A stretch of 8,237 bases of DNA from an uncultured Ruminococcus sp. (GTDB taxonomy: Bacteria; Bacillota; Clostridia; Oscillospirales; Ruminococcaceae): NCBI GenBank assembly GCA_947173865.1, contig CAMWGS010000082.1:1-8237 (forward strand), given 5' to 3'. Made by a program: the position numbers and the translations under genes. Positions 1 through 7,175 of this stretch are shown one piece after another (the first letter of the stretch is position 1; every line of letters begins with the position of its first letter). The notes beneath the pieces are model-generated. The model made no database searches, was not told the DNA's origin, and worked only from the letters and a program-made list of their open reading frames with translations.

Positions 1-1580
1 TTGTAACCGAAAATACCGATTCCCGAAAAATCAGGAATTTTCTTATGGATTACAAGGAAAAGATTATTTCTGATTTCCGTATTACTCTCGGTGATGACTG
101 CGGTGGTTTCTTTGTCGGAATGGTTTTCGGAGAGAAAAGGATTCTTGACGGCAGTGTGAAAACTTCACTTTACCGTACAGGAATAGGTCATGTAATGGCT
201 GTATCGGGACTGCATATATCCGTTATGGCAATGTTTGTGATGATGATTCTGGATTTTTTGAGAATAAATAAATTTATGTCGTTCGGACTTGTCAATATAT
301 TCATGGCTTTAATGGTGACTATGGCGAATTATCCCGTCTCTGCAATAAGAGCGATGATAATGATTGACATTGCATTTTCTGCAAAGTTATTTCTTCGTCA
401 GAATGACACTTTCAACTCTCTTTCCATAGCGGTTCTTCTGATATGTATTGAAAATCCGTATGTCATATACAGTTCGGGATTTTTGCTTTCTGTTGTCGGA
501 ACTTTCGGAATAGGTGTATTTGCACCTTATATGGTGAAAAATTTTCCGAACGTTACAATTTCTGACAGAATAATCTGTCTGTTTCTTACAATGTTGTGTA
601 CATCAATTGCAATACTGCCTGTTAGTATGATTTACTTTGACGAAATATCACTGATATCTCCGCTGACTAATATATTTGTTCTTCCTATGTGTTCATTCTG
701 TATGATTCTCGGAATGATATACACTGTTACAGGTGGATTTATAATACCTTTGCTTTGGTCGGCAGGTGGAATAATAAAGATAATTCTTTTTATTGTCGGA
801 AAAGTTTCACAGTTTAAGTTTACATACATTTCGTGCGGAAATGATATTGCCGTAAAAATTGCACTGATATGTGCGGTGGCGGTTATTATGGTAAAAGTTG
901 CGACCGAAAACAGAAAATACATAGTCGTTTCAGTAGCATTGTCTGTTTGCGTGACTGCCTGCGGTTCGGCTTTTTACGGAAGTATGAGCCGTGATATTTT
1001 CACCGTTGCAGTACTTGGCAAAGGTAACAACGCTTCGGCGGTCATATCGTATAAGAGCAGGAATTATATTATTGACCTGAGCGGTCATTATAAAAATCCG
1101 CAGTATGTCGGGAAATATCTTTCAGATAAAGATATTGAAAGTGTTGATTGTATTATATTGACAAGTGACGTACATTCCCTTTATTCGTCTTATGCGTCGG
1201 AACTTGAGTTTACAAACATTGAAAACTGGTTTGTTATGGGAAATACATCTCCGTATAAGAACGGGAATTCTATATTTTTTGACGATAACGGCTATCAGAT
1301 AGAAAACAGTGATTATAAAATCAGATATGACGGTGAAGCTTTAACAATTACTTTCGGTAATTCGGAAATGTGCCTGATTTCCGCAAAAAGCGAAGTTCCT
1401 GACCATATAGGACTTATTGTATTTTACGGCAATATTCCGAAAGACAGCGAAATGATATGTGACGGAAAAAGTATTTATCTTGACGAAAAGGAAGCGGTTT
1501 CATATCAGTATGCAGGTATGAATAATTTTAAAACGGAGATGTCCGCAGACGGAACATATAAAATAATTGAAATGAAGTGA
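1..1580 (+). CDS. comEC: ComEC/Rec2-type DNA uptake channel protein, 5' partial, with degenerate C-terminal beta-lactamase-like domain
   Basis: ComEC forms the inner-membrane channel that passes single-stranded DNA into the cytoplasm during transformation. The frame is open to the left edge (first full codon at base 3), so the gene starts upstream and the Met at 45 is internal. About 525 codons are visible, against roughly 700-800 for full-length family members, so the N-terminal OB-fold region is missing from view. Numbering from that Met, the competence domain begins near residue 20, carries the hallmark GIGHVMAVSGLHISV (residues 46-60), and continues through many hydrophobic segments to about residue 315. 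The remaining ~195 residues match the position of the metallo-beta-lactamase-like domain. There the usual D-V-G-Q-G-D becomes VLGKGNNAS, and the T-H-x-H-x-D-H metal site reads TSDVHSL (from residue 373), so the metal ligands are absent. The family call is firm; transport activity is not shown. The neighbouring holA is the usual Bacillota arrangement. Confidence 0.9.
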   Translation, partial: VTENTDSRKIRNFLMDYKEKIISDFRITLGDDCGGFFVGMVFGEKRILDGSVKTSLYRTGIGHVMAVSGLHISVMAMFVMMILDFLRINKFMSFGLVNIFMALMVTMANYPVSAIRAMIMIDIAFSAKLFLRQNDTFNSLSIAVLLICIENPYVIYSSGFLLSVVGTFGIGVFAPYMVKNFPNVTISDRIICLFLTMLCTSIAILPVSMIYFDEISLISPLTNIFVLPMCSFCMILGMIYTVTGGFIIPLLWSAGGIIKIILFIVGKVSQFKFTYISCGNDIAVKIALICAVAVIMVKVATENRKYIVVSVALSVCVTACGSAFYGSMSRDIFTVAVLGKGNNASAVISYKSRNYIIDLSGHYKNPQYVGKYLSDKDIESVDCIILTSDVHSLYSSYASELEFTNIENWFVMGNTSPYKNGNSIFFDDNGYQIENSDYKIRYDGEALTITFGNSEMCLISAKSEVPDHIGLIVFYGNIPKDSEMICDGKSIYLDEKEAVSYQYAGMNNFKTEMSADGTYKIIEMK

Positions 1581-1585
1581 TTTTT

Positions 1586-2647
1586 ATGCCTCAGGCAGAC
1601 TCAAAAACAGTTTCTGCACGTCTTAAAAAAGGCGAAATTGATAATCTTTACTATTTGTACGGACAGAATGTAACAGAAGTTGAAAAGCTTACAAGGCAGA
1701 TTATAAAAACGACGGTCGGTGAAAATGAAGATTTTGCCTTGACCCGACTGAATGGCAAAAAGCTTGATTTTTCCGAACTCAGTGACATAATACAGATGAT
1801 GCCTATGATGTCAGAATATAACTGTATTCTTATCAATGACTATAACTGTGAAAAGCCACGTGAGGAAATGCACGGACAGACTGCCGATACATTGAATAAA
1901 AAACTTATTGAGACAATTAAGGAAGTCCCTCCGCAGACGGTAATTATATTTAATGTAACGGGTTTTGAAGTCAGAACAAAAAAGGGTAAGATAACCGATA
2001 AAAACAAGAAACTTGCTGATTTTATAGGAAAAAACGGCACTATCTGTGAAATGGGTCTGCTGTCTGCTTCTGAGATGTCTAAATTCATTGTTACGGAAGT
2101 TTCGGCAAAAGGCGGAATTATTTCTCCTGCAAATGCAAGGGAACTGGCGGATATGTGTCTTTATGATATGCTTGCAGTTGAAAATGAAATTGACAAGCTG
2201 TGTGCCTACACTCAGGGAAAAGAGATAACAAGGGAAATACTTGAAATGCTTGTCCACCGTCAGAGCAGTGTTACAGTTTTCAATCTTGCCGACGCTGTTT
2301 CTTCTTTTAACAGACAGGAAGCTTTCAATGCCCTTGATGAACTTATGAAAGATAAAAATAACCGTGGCAGTGTTCTTGCGAATATAATCAGCTCTTTTCT
2401 TGACCTGTACAGAGCATCATGTGCGAGAAATGCGGGAAAAAGCACAGCTGATGTTATGAGTGACTATTCTTATATATGGGAATTCAAGGTCAGGAACGCT
2501 TTCAGGGATTCGTCAAGAATGAGTACGGCACGAATACGCTCATGTATAAAAATTTTGCGTGATACGGCAGTTCAGCTTAATTCAACGTCAACAGACGAAA
2601 AAATAGTGCTTGAACAGGCGGTAACAAAAATGCTTATGACTAAATAA
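1586..2647 (+). CDS. holA: DNA polymerase III delta subunit (clamp-loader wrench)
   Basis: Delta subunit of the clamp loader, which opens the sliding clamp so that it can be placed on DNA. The 353-residue length is normal for the family. The N-terminus (LKKGEIDNLYYLYGQNVTEVEK, in two halves around residues 13-34) is the typical HolA opening in which a short helix leads to the L-Y-x-L-Y-G strand. The central part has the degenerate AAA+ fold without a Walker A motif, as expected for delta. The middle and C-terminal helical domains include EMLVHRQSSVTVFNLADAV and the late helix ending in LEQAVTKMLM. An in-frame GTG at 1577 overlaps the comEC stop, but the ATG at 1586 is preferred: it gives the usual short N-terminus and has a weak GAAG (1574-1577) eight bases ahead. 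The gap to comEC is 5 bases, so translation is probably coupled. Confidence 0.92.
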   Translation: MPQADSKTVSARLKKGEIDNLYYLYGQNVTEVEKLTRQIIKTTVGENEDFALTRLNGKKLDFSELSDIIQMMPMMSEYNCILINDYNCEKPREEMHGQTADTLNKKLIETIKEVPPQTVIIFNVTGFEVRTKKGKITDKNKKLADFIGKNGTICEMGLLSASEMSKFIVTEVSAKGGIISPANARELADMCLYDMLAVENEIDKLCAYTQGKEITREILEMLVHRQSSVTVFNLADAVSSFNRQEAFNALDELMKDKNNRGSVLANIISSFLDLYRASCARNAGKSTADVMSDYSYIWEFKVRNAFRDSSRMSTARIRSCIKILRDTAVQLNSTSTDEKIVLEQAVTKMLMTK

Positions 2648-2659
2648 CGGAGGATTCCG

Positions 2660-3259
2660 ATGATAAAAATTAATGAAGCGATAATCGTTGAAGGGAAATA
2701 TGACAAGATAAAACTTTCTTCAATTGTTAATGCTGTAATAATAGTTACAAACGGGTTTGGGATTTTTAAAGACAGGGAAAAACTCGAACTTATCCGCTAC
2801 TATGCACAGAAAACAGGTATAATAATACTTACTGATTCAGACAGTGCAGGACGGAAAATAAGAGGTTATATAAAAGGTGCGGTAAAAAAAGGCAGAATAG
2901 TCAATGTATATACCCCCGACGTTTTCGGCAAGGAAAGAAGGAAGGAAAAAATGTCGGCAGAGGGTAAGCTTGGTGTTGAGGGCATAGACGTTAAAACACT
3001 TGTTTCGGCGTTTGAAAAATCGGGCGTAACGGCTTCCGAAAGTAACCGCAAATCAGATATAACAAAGTTAACGCTTTACGAACTCGGACTCAGCGGAGGA
3101 AACGAAAGTAAAAAACTCCGTGAAAGGCTTCAGAAAAGTCTCGGACTTCCTTCACTTATGTCGTCGGGGTCGCTTGTTGAGGTTCTGAATACTATGATGA
3201 ACAGCAGTGAACTTGCTGAATATATCGAGAATATTAAGGAGAAAGATGATGTTATATAG
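2660..3259 (+). CDS. rnmV: Ribonuclease M5, 5S rRNA maturation
   Basis: RNase M5 cuts the 5S rRNA precursor on both strands of its stem in low-GC Gram-positive bacteria. The protein is 199 residues, slightly longer than the ~186 residues of the Bacillus enzyme. The N-terminal half is a Toprim domain: IIVEGKYDK carries the conserved Glu11, TNGFGIF follows at 30-36, and ILTDSDSAGRKIR holds the Asp59/Asp61 metal pair. The C-terminal part, from about residue 105 (KLGVEGIDVKTL), matches the DUF4093 domain of the family, which helps place the RNA substrate. The start is well set by GGAGG at 2649-2653, six bases before the ATG and 12 bases after the holA stop. The last 11 bases overlap the next gene, whose ribosome binding site lies inside rnmV. 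In Bacillus rnmV sits near ksgA; here it follows holA. Confidence 0.92.
   Translation: MIKINEAIIVEGKYDKIKLSSIVNAVIIVTNGFGIFKDREKLELIRYYAQKTGIIILTDSDSAGRKIRGYIKGAVKKGRIVNVYTPDVFGKERRKEKMSAEGKLGVEGIDVKTLVSAFEKSGVTASESNRKSDITKLTLYELGLSGGNESKKLRERLQKSLGLPSLMSSGSLVEVLNTMMNSSELAEYIENIKEKDDVI
3236..3241 (+). promoter_or_regulatory. Ribosome binding site inside the rnmV 3' end
   Basis: AAGGAG lies 7 bases before the ATG at 3249 and 4 bases before an adjacent in-frame ATG at 3246. It decides the start of the MBOAT gene and rules out the more upstream in-frame ATG at 3207, which lies deep inside rnmV and has no such site. Choosing 3249 gives an MLYSSLLF opening, matching the usual MLFSS-type N-terminus of AlgI-like proteins. 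Confidence 0.8.
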
Positions 3260-4628
3260 CAGTCTGCTGTTTATATACGGATTTTTGCCGTTATCACTTC
3301 TTATTTATATGCTTACACCTGAAAGTCTGAAAAAAAACGTACTTTTTGTTTTAAGTATAGTATTCTGTGCGTTGAACAGTCTGAAATTTCTTGAGTTTAT
3401 GCTAATCTATACAATTGTAAACTATATAGCGGGAGCGGCTGTGTGGATACTGCATGACAAAAAAATTTTGTCCGCCATACTCATGATTTTCGGGGTATCT
3501 TTTGATATAATTACAATATTCACGTTCAGAACAGAATCGTTTTCATTTCTCAGAAAAAACTTTAATATACCAGAGGAATTTTTTCCTTTAGGAATATCAT
3601 TTTTCACACTTTCGGCAGTCGGTTATCTTATTGACATTTACAGAAAACGTATGCGTGCGGAGCGTAATCCGATAAAATTCGGACTTTATATAATGATGTT
3701 TCCGAGAATAATAATGGGACCTGTCATAAGATACAATACTTTCAGGAAGATGCTTAAAAGCAGTAAGTCAGATTTGTCGGAAATCGGCATGGGATTTACA
3801 ATTTTTGTCAAGGGACTGGTTAAAAAGGTTATTGCCGCCGATACTATGTATATGCTTTATAATGCGGTAAGAAGCGTTGACATATGGGAAATGCCTGCTG
3901 TTAATGCATGGATTGGAATGACGGCTTATCTGCTTTGTCTTTATTTTACGCTTTCGGGTTTTGCGGATATGGGTACGGGTGTCGGCTACTGTTTCGGGTT
4001 CAGATTTCCGCAGAGTTTCAATTATCCTGTTTTCAGTACAAAAATACGTGATTTTGCGGGAAACTGGCACGTTCAGATAATATATTGGTTCAGACGGTAT
4101 ATTTCAAAGCCTTTGTGTGAACTGGGCAGGGGACGTGTTTACAAAAAAATCATATTTATATTGTCATGGTGTGCTGTCGGATTCTGGTACAGATTTGATA
4201 TAAACGGTTTTTTGTGGGGATTTTTCATTGGTTTGTCGGTAGTTATCGAAAAATATCTCGGACGTATGAAACTTCTTAAAGCTACTGGAATAATTTACAT
4301 TTATGCGGTAACAATGATATGTGCGGTCTTTCTTGCGGGAGAGAATGTCTCGTATTCACTGCACTATCTTCTTGCCATGCTTGGCGGAAACAAGGTTTTT
4401 GCGGATTCACAGACGCTTTATCTGCTGAAATATTATATAGTATTGTTGCTGATATGTATGTATTTCTCGACAAGTCTTTTCAGGAATATGCTTATGCGTT
4501 CTGGAAAGACAAAGCTCAGGATTGTTATAGGAATATTTTCCCCAGTAATAACTGTGGTGCTTCTCGCAGTATGTACGGCACTTATTTCCTATAACGGAAG
4601 TTCAGGCATGATTCTGATGAAACTGTAG
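3249..4628 (+). CDS. AlgI/DltB-like MBOAT membrane protein with the invariant catalytic His replaced by Tyr
   Basis: A 459-residue multi-pass membrane protein of the MBOAT family, whose bacterial members (AlgI, PatA, DltB) move acyl groups across the membrane for transfer to cell-surface polymers. Family signatures in order are: MLYSSLLFIYGFLPL (1-15), PLGISFFTLSAVGYLIDIYR (113-132), FPRIIMGPVIRY (151-162), GLVKKVIAAD (189-198), LSGFADMGTGVGYCFGFRFP (235-254), the first conserved His in NWHV (His274), and GFWYRFDINGFLWGFFIGL (311-329). In active homologues that last block reads L-W-H-G, with the invariant catalytic His (His336 in DltB). Here it is Tyr314, codon TAC at 4188-4190. The F-W-R-R-W-H block is also changed, to F-A-G-N-W-H. 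The frame is intact and the length normal. It overlaps rnmV by 11 bases and is followed 15 bases later by a DHHW-like partner, the standard acylation-pair layout. Fold is confident; acyltransferase activity is doubtful. Confidence 0.85.
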   Translation: MLYSSLLFIYGFLPLSLLIYMLTPESLKKNVLFVLSIVFCALNSLKFLEFMLIYTIVNYIAGAAVWILHDKKILSAILMIFGVSFDIITIFTFRTESFSFLRKNFNIPEEFFPLGISFFTLSAVGYLIDIYRKRMRAERNPIKFGLYIMMFPRIIMGPVIRYNTFRKMLKSSKSDLSEIGMGFTIFVKGLVKKVIAADTMYMLYNAVRSVDIWEMPAVNAWIGMTAYLLCLYFTLSGFADMGTGVGYCFGFRFPQSFNYPVFSTKIRDFAGNWHVQIIYWFRRYISKPLCELGRGRVYKKIIFILSWCAVGFWYRFDINGFLWGFFIGLSVVIEKYLGRMKLLKATGIIYIYAVTMICAVFLAGENVSYSLHYLLAMLGGNKVFADSQTLYLLKYYIVLLLICMYFSTSLFRNMLMRSGKTKLRIVIGIFSPVITVVLLAVCTALISYNGSSGMILMKL

Positions 4629-4643
4629 GAGGATTTAGGCATT

Positions 4644-5780
4644 ATGAAAATATCTAAGCTTTCAGACAGAATAACAGCAGTCCTTATGATTATTTTTATA
4701 TTTTCTTTTCTGATACTGACCGTTCTTGAAAAGAAAGACGATTATTCCGTAAGCGAAAATCGTAGTCTTGCTGATATGCCACGTCTTTCGTCTGAATCAC
4801 TTTCGGACGGAAGTTACGGCAGGGAACTTGAGGCGTATATGGCTGACCATTTCGCATACAGGGATAAATGGGTTTCCGCAAAAGCAAGAATTGAGTCTGA
4901 TATGTGCGAAAAGATTGTAAACGGTGTTTATGTCGGAGATGACAGACTGCTTGATTCTGATATTTCGGAGCGGAATATTTCGGAAAAAAATATCGGTGCA
5001 GTAAATAAATTTACGCAAAATTACAGCGGAACAGTTTATTTTACGGCTGTTCCCACGTCTTCGGGAGTTTACGGTGACGTTCTGCCCGAATATCTTCTTT
5101 CAAATCCCGAAAAAAATCAGATAGACAGTCTTTACAATTCAATTAACGACAGCATCAGAAAAATCGACACGTACAATATACTTAAAATGCTTAATGACAG
5201 TTATATTTATTACCGTAATGACACAAAGCTTACAAGTTACGGAGCTTATTATGTTTACAGAACAATAATTCAGAAACTTGGTTTTCTGCCGTCCGCCTAT
5301 GATAAGTATACTATAAGTCATATTACGAGTGATTTCAGGGGCAACCTTTACAGCAGGTGTCTTTATAACGGTACAAAACCCGATATAATTGACGTTTACA
5401 GTTACTCGGGAGGAGCAGAAATAACAAGCTGTACCGCATATAAAAATAACGGAATGAGTTACAGAAAAAATCTTAATGATGCTGACTTTCTTGCAAGCGG
5501 TAATATGTACAGAATGTATCTTGGTGAGGAAGAACCTTTTATAAGAATAAAAACCTCTGTGAATAATGAAAAGAAACTCCTTCTGATAAAAGACAGTTAC
5601 GCAGACTGTTTTATACAATTTCTGATACAGCATTACAGTGAAATTGCTGTAATTTCCCCTGAGCATATGGAGAAGAATATAAGCTACTTCGTTTACCCGA
5701 ACAATTATGAACAGACTCTCTTTCTGTTCGGGATTGACAGCATGGACAATGAAAAGTTATTTGAACTGTTAAATAAATGA
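4644..5780 (+). CDS. DHHW/AlgJ-like membrane-anchored extracytoplasmic protein lacking its DHHW motif
   Basis: A 378-residue protein with a short basic N-terminus and one membrane segment (about residues 11-28), so most of it should lie outside the membrane. It resembles DHHW/AlgJ/AlgX-type proteins, SGNH-hydrolase relatives that finish O-acetylation of surface polymers with an MBOAT partner. Conserved N-terminal features are SVSENRSLADMP (35-46), an E-A-Y-M-A-D-H-F-A-Y-R-D block (63-74) and NGVYVGDDRLL (93-103). The block that should read Y-Y-R-T-D-H-H-W-T-x-x-G-A is YYRNDTKLTSYGA (189-201): the Asp is kept, but the His of the catalytic D-x-H pair is Lys195 (codon AAG at 5226-5228). The serine block is kept as LLLIKDSYADCF (312-323), while the usual following I-D-x-R-Y is ISPEH (337-341). 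AGGAGG at 4627-4632 overlaps the previous stop codon, 11 bases before the ATG. Family call is good; enzyme activity is doubtful. Confidence 0.8.
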   Translation: MKISKLSDRITAVLMIIFIFSFLILTVLEKKDDYSVSENRSLADMPRLSSESLSDGSYGRELEAYMADHFAYRDKWVSAKARIESDMCEKIVNGVYVGDDRLLDSDISERNISEKNIGAVNKFTQNYSGTVYFTAVPTSSGVYGDVLPEYLLSNPEKNQIDSLYNSINDSIRKIDTYNILKMLNDSYIYYRNDTKLTSYGAYYVYRTIIQKLGFLPSAYDKYTISHITSDFRGNLYSRCLYNGTKPDIIDVYSYSGGAEITSCTAYKNNGMSYRKNLNDADFLASGNMYRMYLGEEEPFIRIKTSVNNEKKLLLIKDSYADCFIQFLIQHYSEIAVISPEHMEKNISYFVYPNNYEQTLFLFGIDSMDNEKLFELLNK

Positions 5781-5788
5781 TTTTACCG

Positions 5789-5794
5789 AAAGGA
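5789..5794 (+). promoter_or_regulatory. Ribosome binding site for the dehydrogenase gene
   Basis: AAAGGA lies only 2 bases before an in-frame GTG at 5797, too close to use, and 11 bases before the ATG at 5806. The ATG is therefore chosen; it also places the TGATSGIG nucleotide-binding motif at the usual distance from the N-terminus. Confidence 0.6.
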
Positions 5795-5805
5795 AAGTGA
5801 AAAAA

Positions 5806-6588
5806 ATGAAAGCACTTGTAACAGGAGCAACTTCAGGAATAGGAAAGTGTATAGCGGAAAGTCTGTACAGACGTGGCTGGGAACTTGTCCTGACAGGTAG
5901 AAATGAAAAGGTTCTGAAAGAAATGCAGAAAGGTTTCGGAAAAGGAACGGAAATAATTACAGCGGAACTTTCTGACAGAAATGAAGTTTTTAAAGTTTAT
6001 GAATTCTGTAAGGACAAGAATATTGATATGCTTGTAAATAATGCAGGATACGGTATTTTCGGAAAATTCGACAAAACCGCCCTGAGCGACGAACTTAATA
6101 TGATTGATGTCAATATTACCGCACTTCATATCCTTACAAAGCTTTTTCTGCGTGATTTCAAGAAACAGAACAGCGGTTTTATATTAAATGTTGCTTCGGT
6201 GGCAGGCTTTATGACAGGACCGCTTATGTCATCTTACTATGCCTCAAAAAATTATGTTCTTCGTCTTTCGCTTGCAATTGCCGAGGAACTCCGTCGGGAC
6301 CGTTCAAACGTTACAATAACTGTTCTTTGTCCCGGACCTGTAAATACAAATTTCAACAACAGAGCAGGTGTGAATTTCAATGTAAAGCCGATTTCTTCGG
6401 AATATGCCGCAGAATATGCACTGAAAAAACTTTTTCAGGGAAAATGCCTTGCTGTTCCGTCACTCACTGCAAAAGCCTGTGTTTTCGGACAGCGATTTGT
6501 ACCGCACAGACTTCTTTCAGCAGTTACCTATAATGTTCAGCACGCAAAGAAAACTGCCGACAACAAAAGCAGGGCAGTTGAAAAATGA
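5806..6588 (+). CDS. Short-chain dehydrogenase/reductase, NAD(P)-dependent
   Basis: A 260-residue cytoplasmic oxidoreductase of the classical SDR family, close in style to the DltE/YqjQ group; the substrate cannot be read from the sequence. Visible motifs are the Rossmann dinucleotide site TGATSGIG (6-13), an Arg after strand 2 in LTGRNEK that suggests NADPH, the structural NNAG (78-81), the active-site Asn in DVNITAL (Asn103), the catalytic Ser in NVASVAGF (Ser131), the Y-x-x-x-K pair Tyr144/Lys148, and CPGPVNTNF after strand 6. All four tetrad residues are present, so it should be active. It follows the DHHW-like gene by 25 bases and its stop overlaps the next start in an ATGA, so it is translated with the membrane protein. 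Its presence next to the envelope-modification pair may mean a shared pathway, but that is inference. Confidence 0.9.
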   Translation: MKALVTGATSGIGKCIAESLYRRGWELVLTGRNEKVLKEMQKGFGKGTEIITAELSDRNEVFKVYEFCKDKNIDMLVNNAGYGIFGKFDKTALSDELNMIDVNITALHILTKLFLRDFKKQNSGFILNVASVAGFMTGPLMSSYYASKNYVLRLSLAIAEELRRDRSNVTITVLCPGPVNTNFNNRAGVNFNVKPISSEYAAEYALKKLFQGKCLAVPSLTAKACVFGQRFVPHRLLSAVTYNVQHAKKTADNKSRAVEK

Positions 6589-7124
6589 GGGATATAAGTT
6601 ATCGTGTTGCTCTTGGCGGAATAGTGTCCGCACTTTGTCTTTCTGCAATGTTCTTTGCAGGGATTATGCCTGCTCTTTATCTTCTTCTGCCTATGATTGC
6701 GGGCGTACTTATGATGATAATTGCAGTTGAAGTAAATACAGGCTGGGCTATGCTCACTTATATAGCGGTCGGTCTGCTTTCCATGTTCATAACGTTCGAC
6801 AAGGAAGCCGCACTTATTTTTATTATGCTGTTCGGGCATTATCCCGTATTACGTTTTTATATTGACAGGATTCAGGCACGTTTTCTGCGGAATACCGTTA
6901 AATTTCTGATTTTCAATATATGTGCGGTTGCTTATTTTTATGTTACTGTCTATATATTCGGACTTGACCAGATGCTTGACGAATTCGGTGAAATAGGGAA
7001 GTACGGAGGATATATAATGCTTGCCCTCGGCAATGTGATTTTTGTACTCTATGACATGAATCTTGATTTGTGCTATAAGATATATAAAGTCAAACTGATG
7101 CCGAAATTCAGGAGAAAAAGATAG
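6585..7124 (+). CDS. Conserved small integral membrane protein, function unknown
   Basis: A 179-residue, strongly hydrophobic protein with about five to six membrane segments (roughly residues 8-27, 30-49, 53-71, 75-90, 105-126 and 142-158) and a basic C-terminal tail (KLMPKFRRKR). The opening RVALGGIVSALCL, the FGHYPVLRFYIDRI stretch (83-96) and the size resemble a membrane protein common in Clostridia, loosely like S components of ECF vitamin transporters. I cannot name a substrate and no partner ATPase gene is in view. The start is set by an ATGA overlap with the dehydrogenase stop, which implies translational coupling. The stop codon touches the terminator hairpin, making this the last gene of the operon. 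Confidence 0.8.
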   Translation: MRDISYRVALGGIVSALCLSAMFFAGIMPALYLLLPMIAGVLMMIIAVEVNTGWAMLTYIAVGLLSMFITFDKEAALIFIMLFGHYPVLRFYIDRIQARFLRNTVKFLIFNICAVAYFYVTVYIFGLDQMLDEFGEIGKYGGYIMLALGNVIFVLYDMNLDLCYKIYKVKLMPKFRRKR

Positions 7125-7153
7125 ACTGCACATAATTATATGTGCAGTTTTTT
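7125..7153 (+). terminator. Intrinsic terminator closing the operon
   Basis: A perfect 10-bp stem (ACTGCACATA at 7125-7134 with TATGTGCAGT at 7139-7148), a four-base ATTA loop, and a T run to 7153. It begins directly after the stop codon of the small membrane protein gene. Confidence 0.92.
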
Positions 7154-7175
7154 CAGTTGCGTCAGGATAACATAC

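Larger units (their letters stand above)
1..7153 (+). other. Probable seven-gene operon from comEC to the small membrane protein
   Basis: Seven genes on one strand are separated by 5, 12, -11, 15, 25 and -4 bases, with no internal terminator or convincing promoter between them and one strong intrinsic terminator at the end. The promoter is upstream of the window. Co-transcription is inferred from spacing alone. Housekeeping genes come first and envelope-type genes follow. Confidence 0.65.

Noticed and set aside
45..1580. comEC starting at the ATG at 45 as a complete gene
   Set aside because: The frame is open to the left edge with no ribosome binding site before 45, and the visible protein lacks the N-terminal part of ComEC. 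It is a 5' partial gene.
1811..2257. Open minus-strand frame of 148 codons within holA
   Set aside because: It lies wholly within a clear holA and its translation has no recognisable domain; its Cys/Phe/Arg-rich composition is typical of antisense reading.
5139..5666. Long open frame on the minus strand (175 codons) inside the DHHW-like gene
   Set aside because: No ribosome binding site or recognisable motif was seen, and the plus-strand gene clearly matches a known family. It is a shadow of AT-rich coding sequence.
3249..5780. MBOAT and DHHW-like genes as pseudogenes
   Set aside because: Both frames are uninterrupted, of normal family length, with ribosome binding sites and conserved family blocks. 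The loss is limited to active-site positions.
1..7124. Frequent TTCGGA/TTTCGG words, considered as DNA uptake signals because comEC is present
   Set aside because: They fall within codons for Phe-Gly, Ser-Glu, Val-Gly and similar pairs and follow the codon habit of all genes here; there is no fixed flanking consensus. Uptake signal sequences are known from other groups, not Clostridia.
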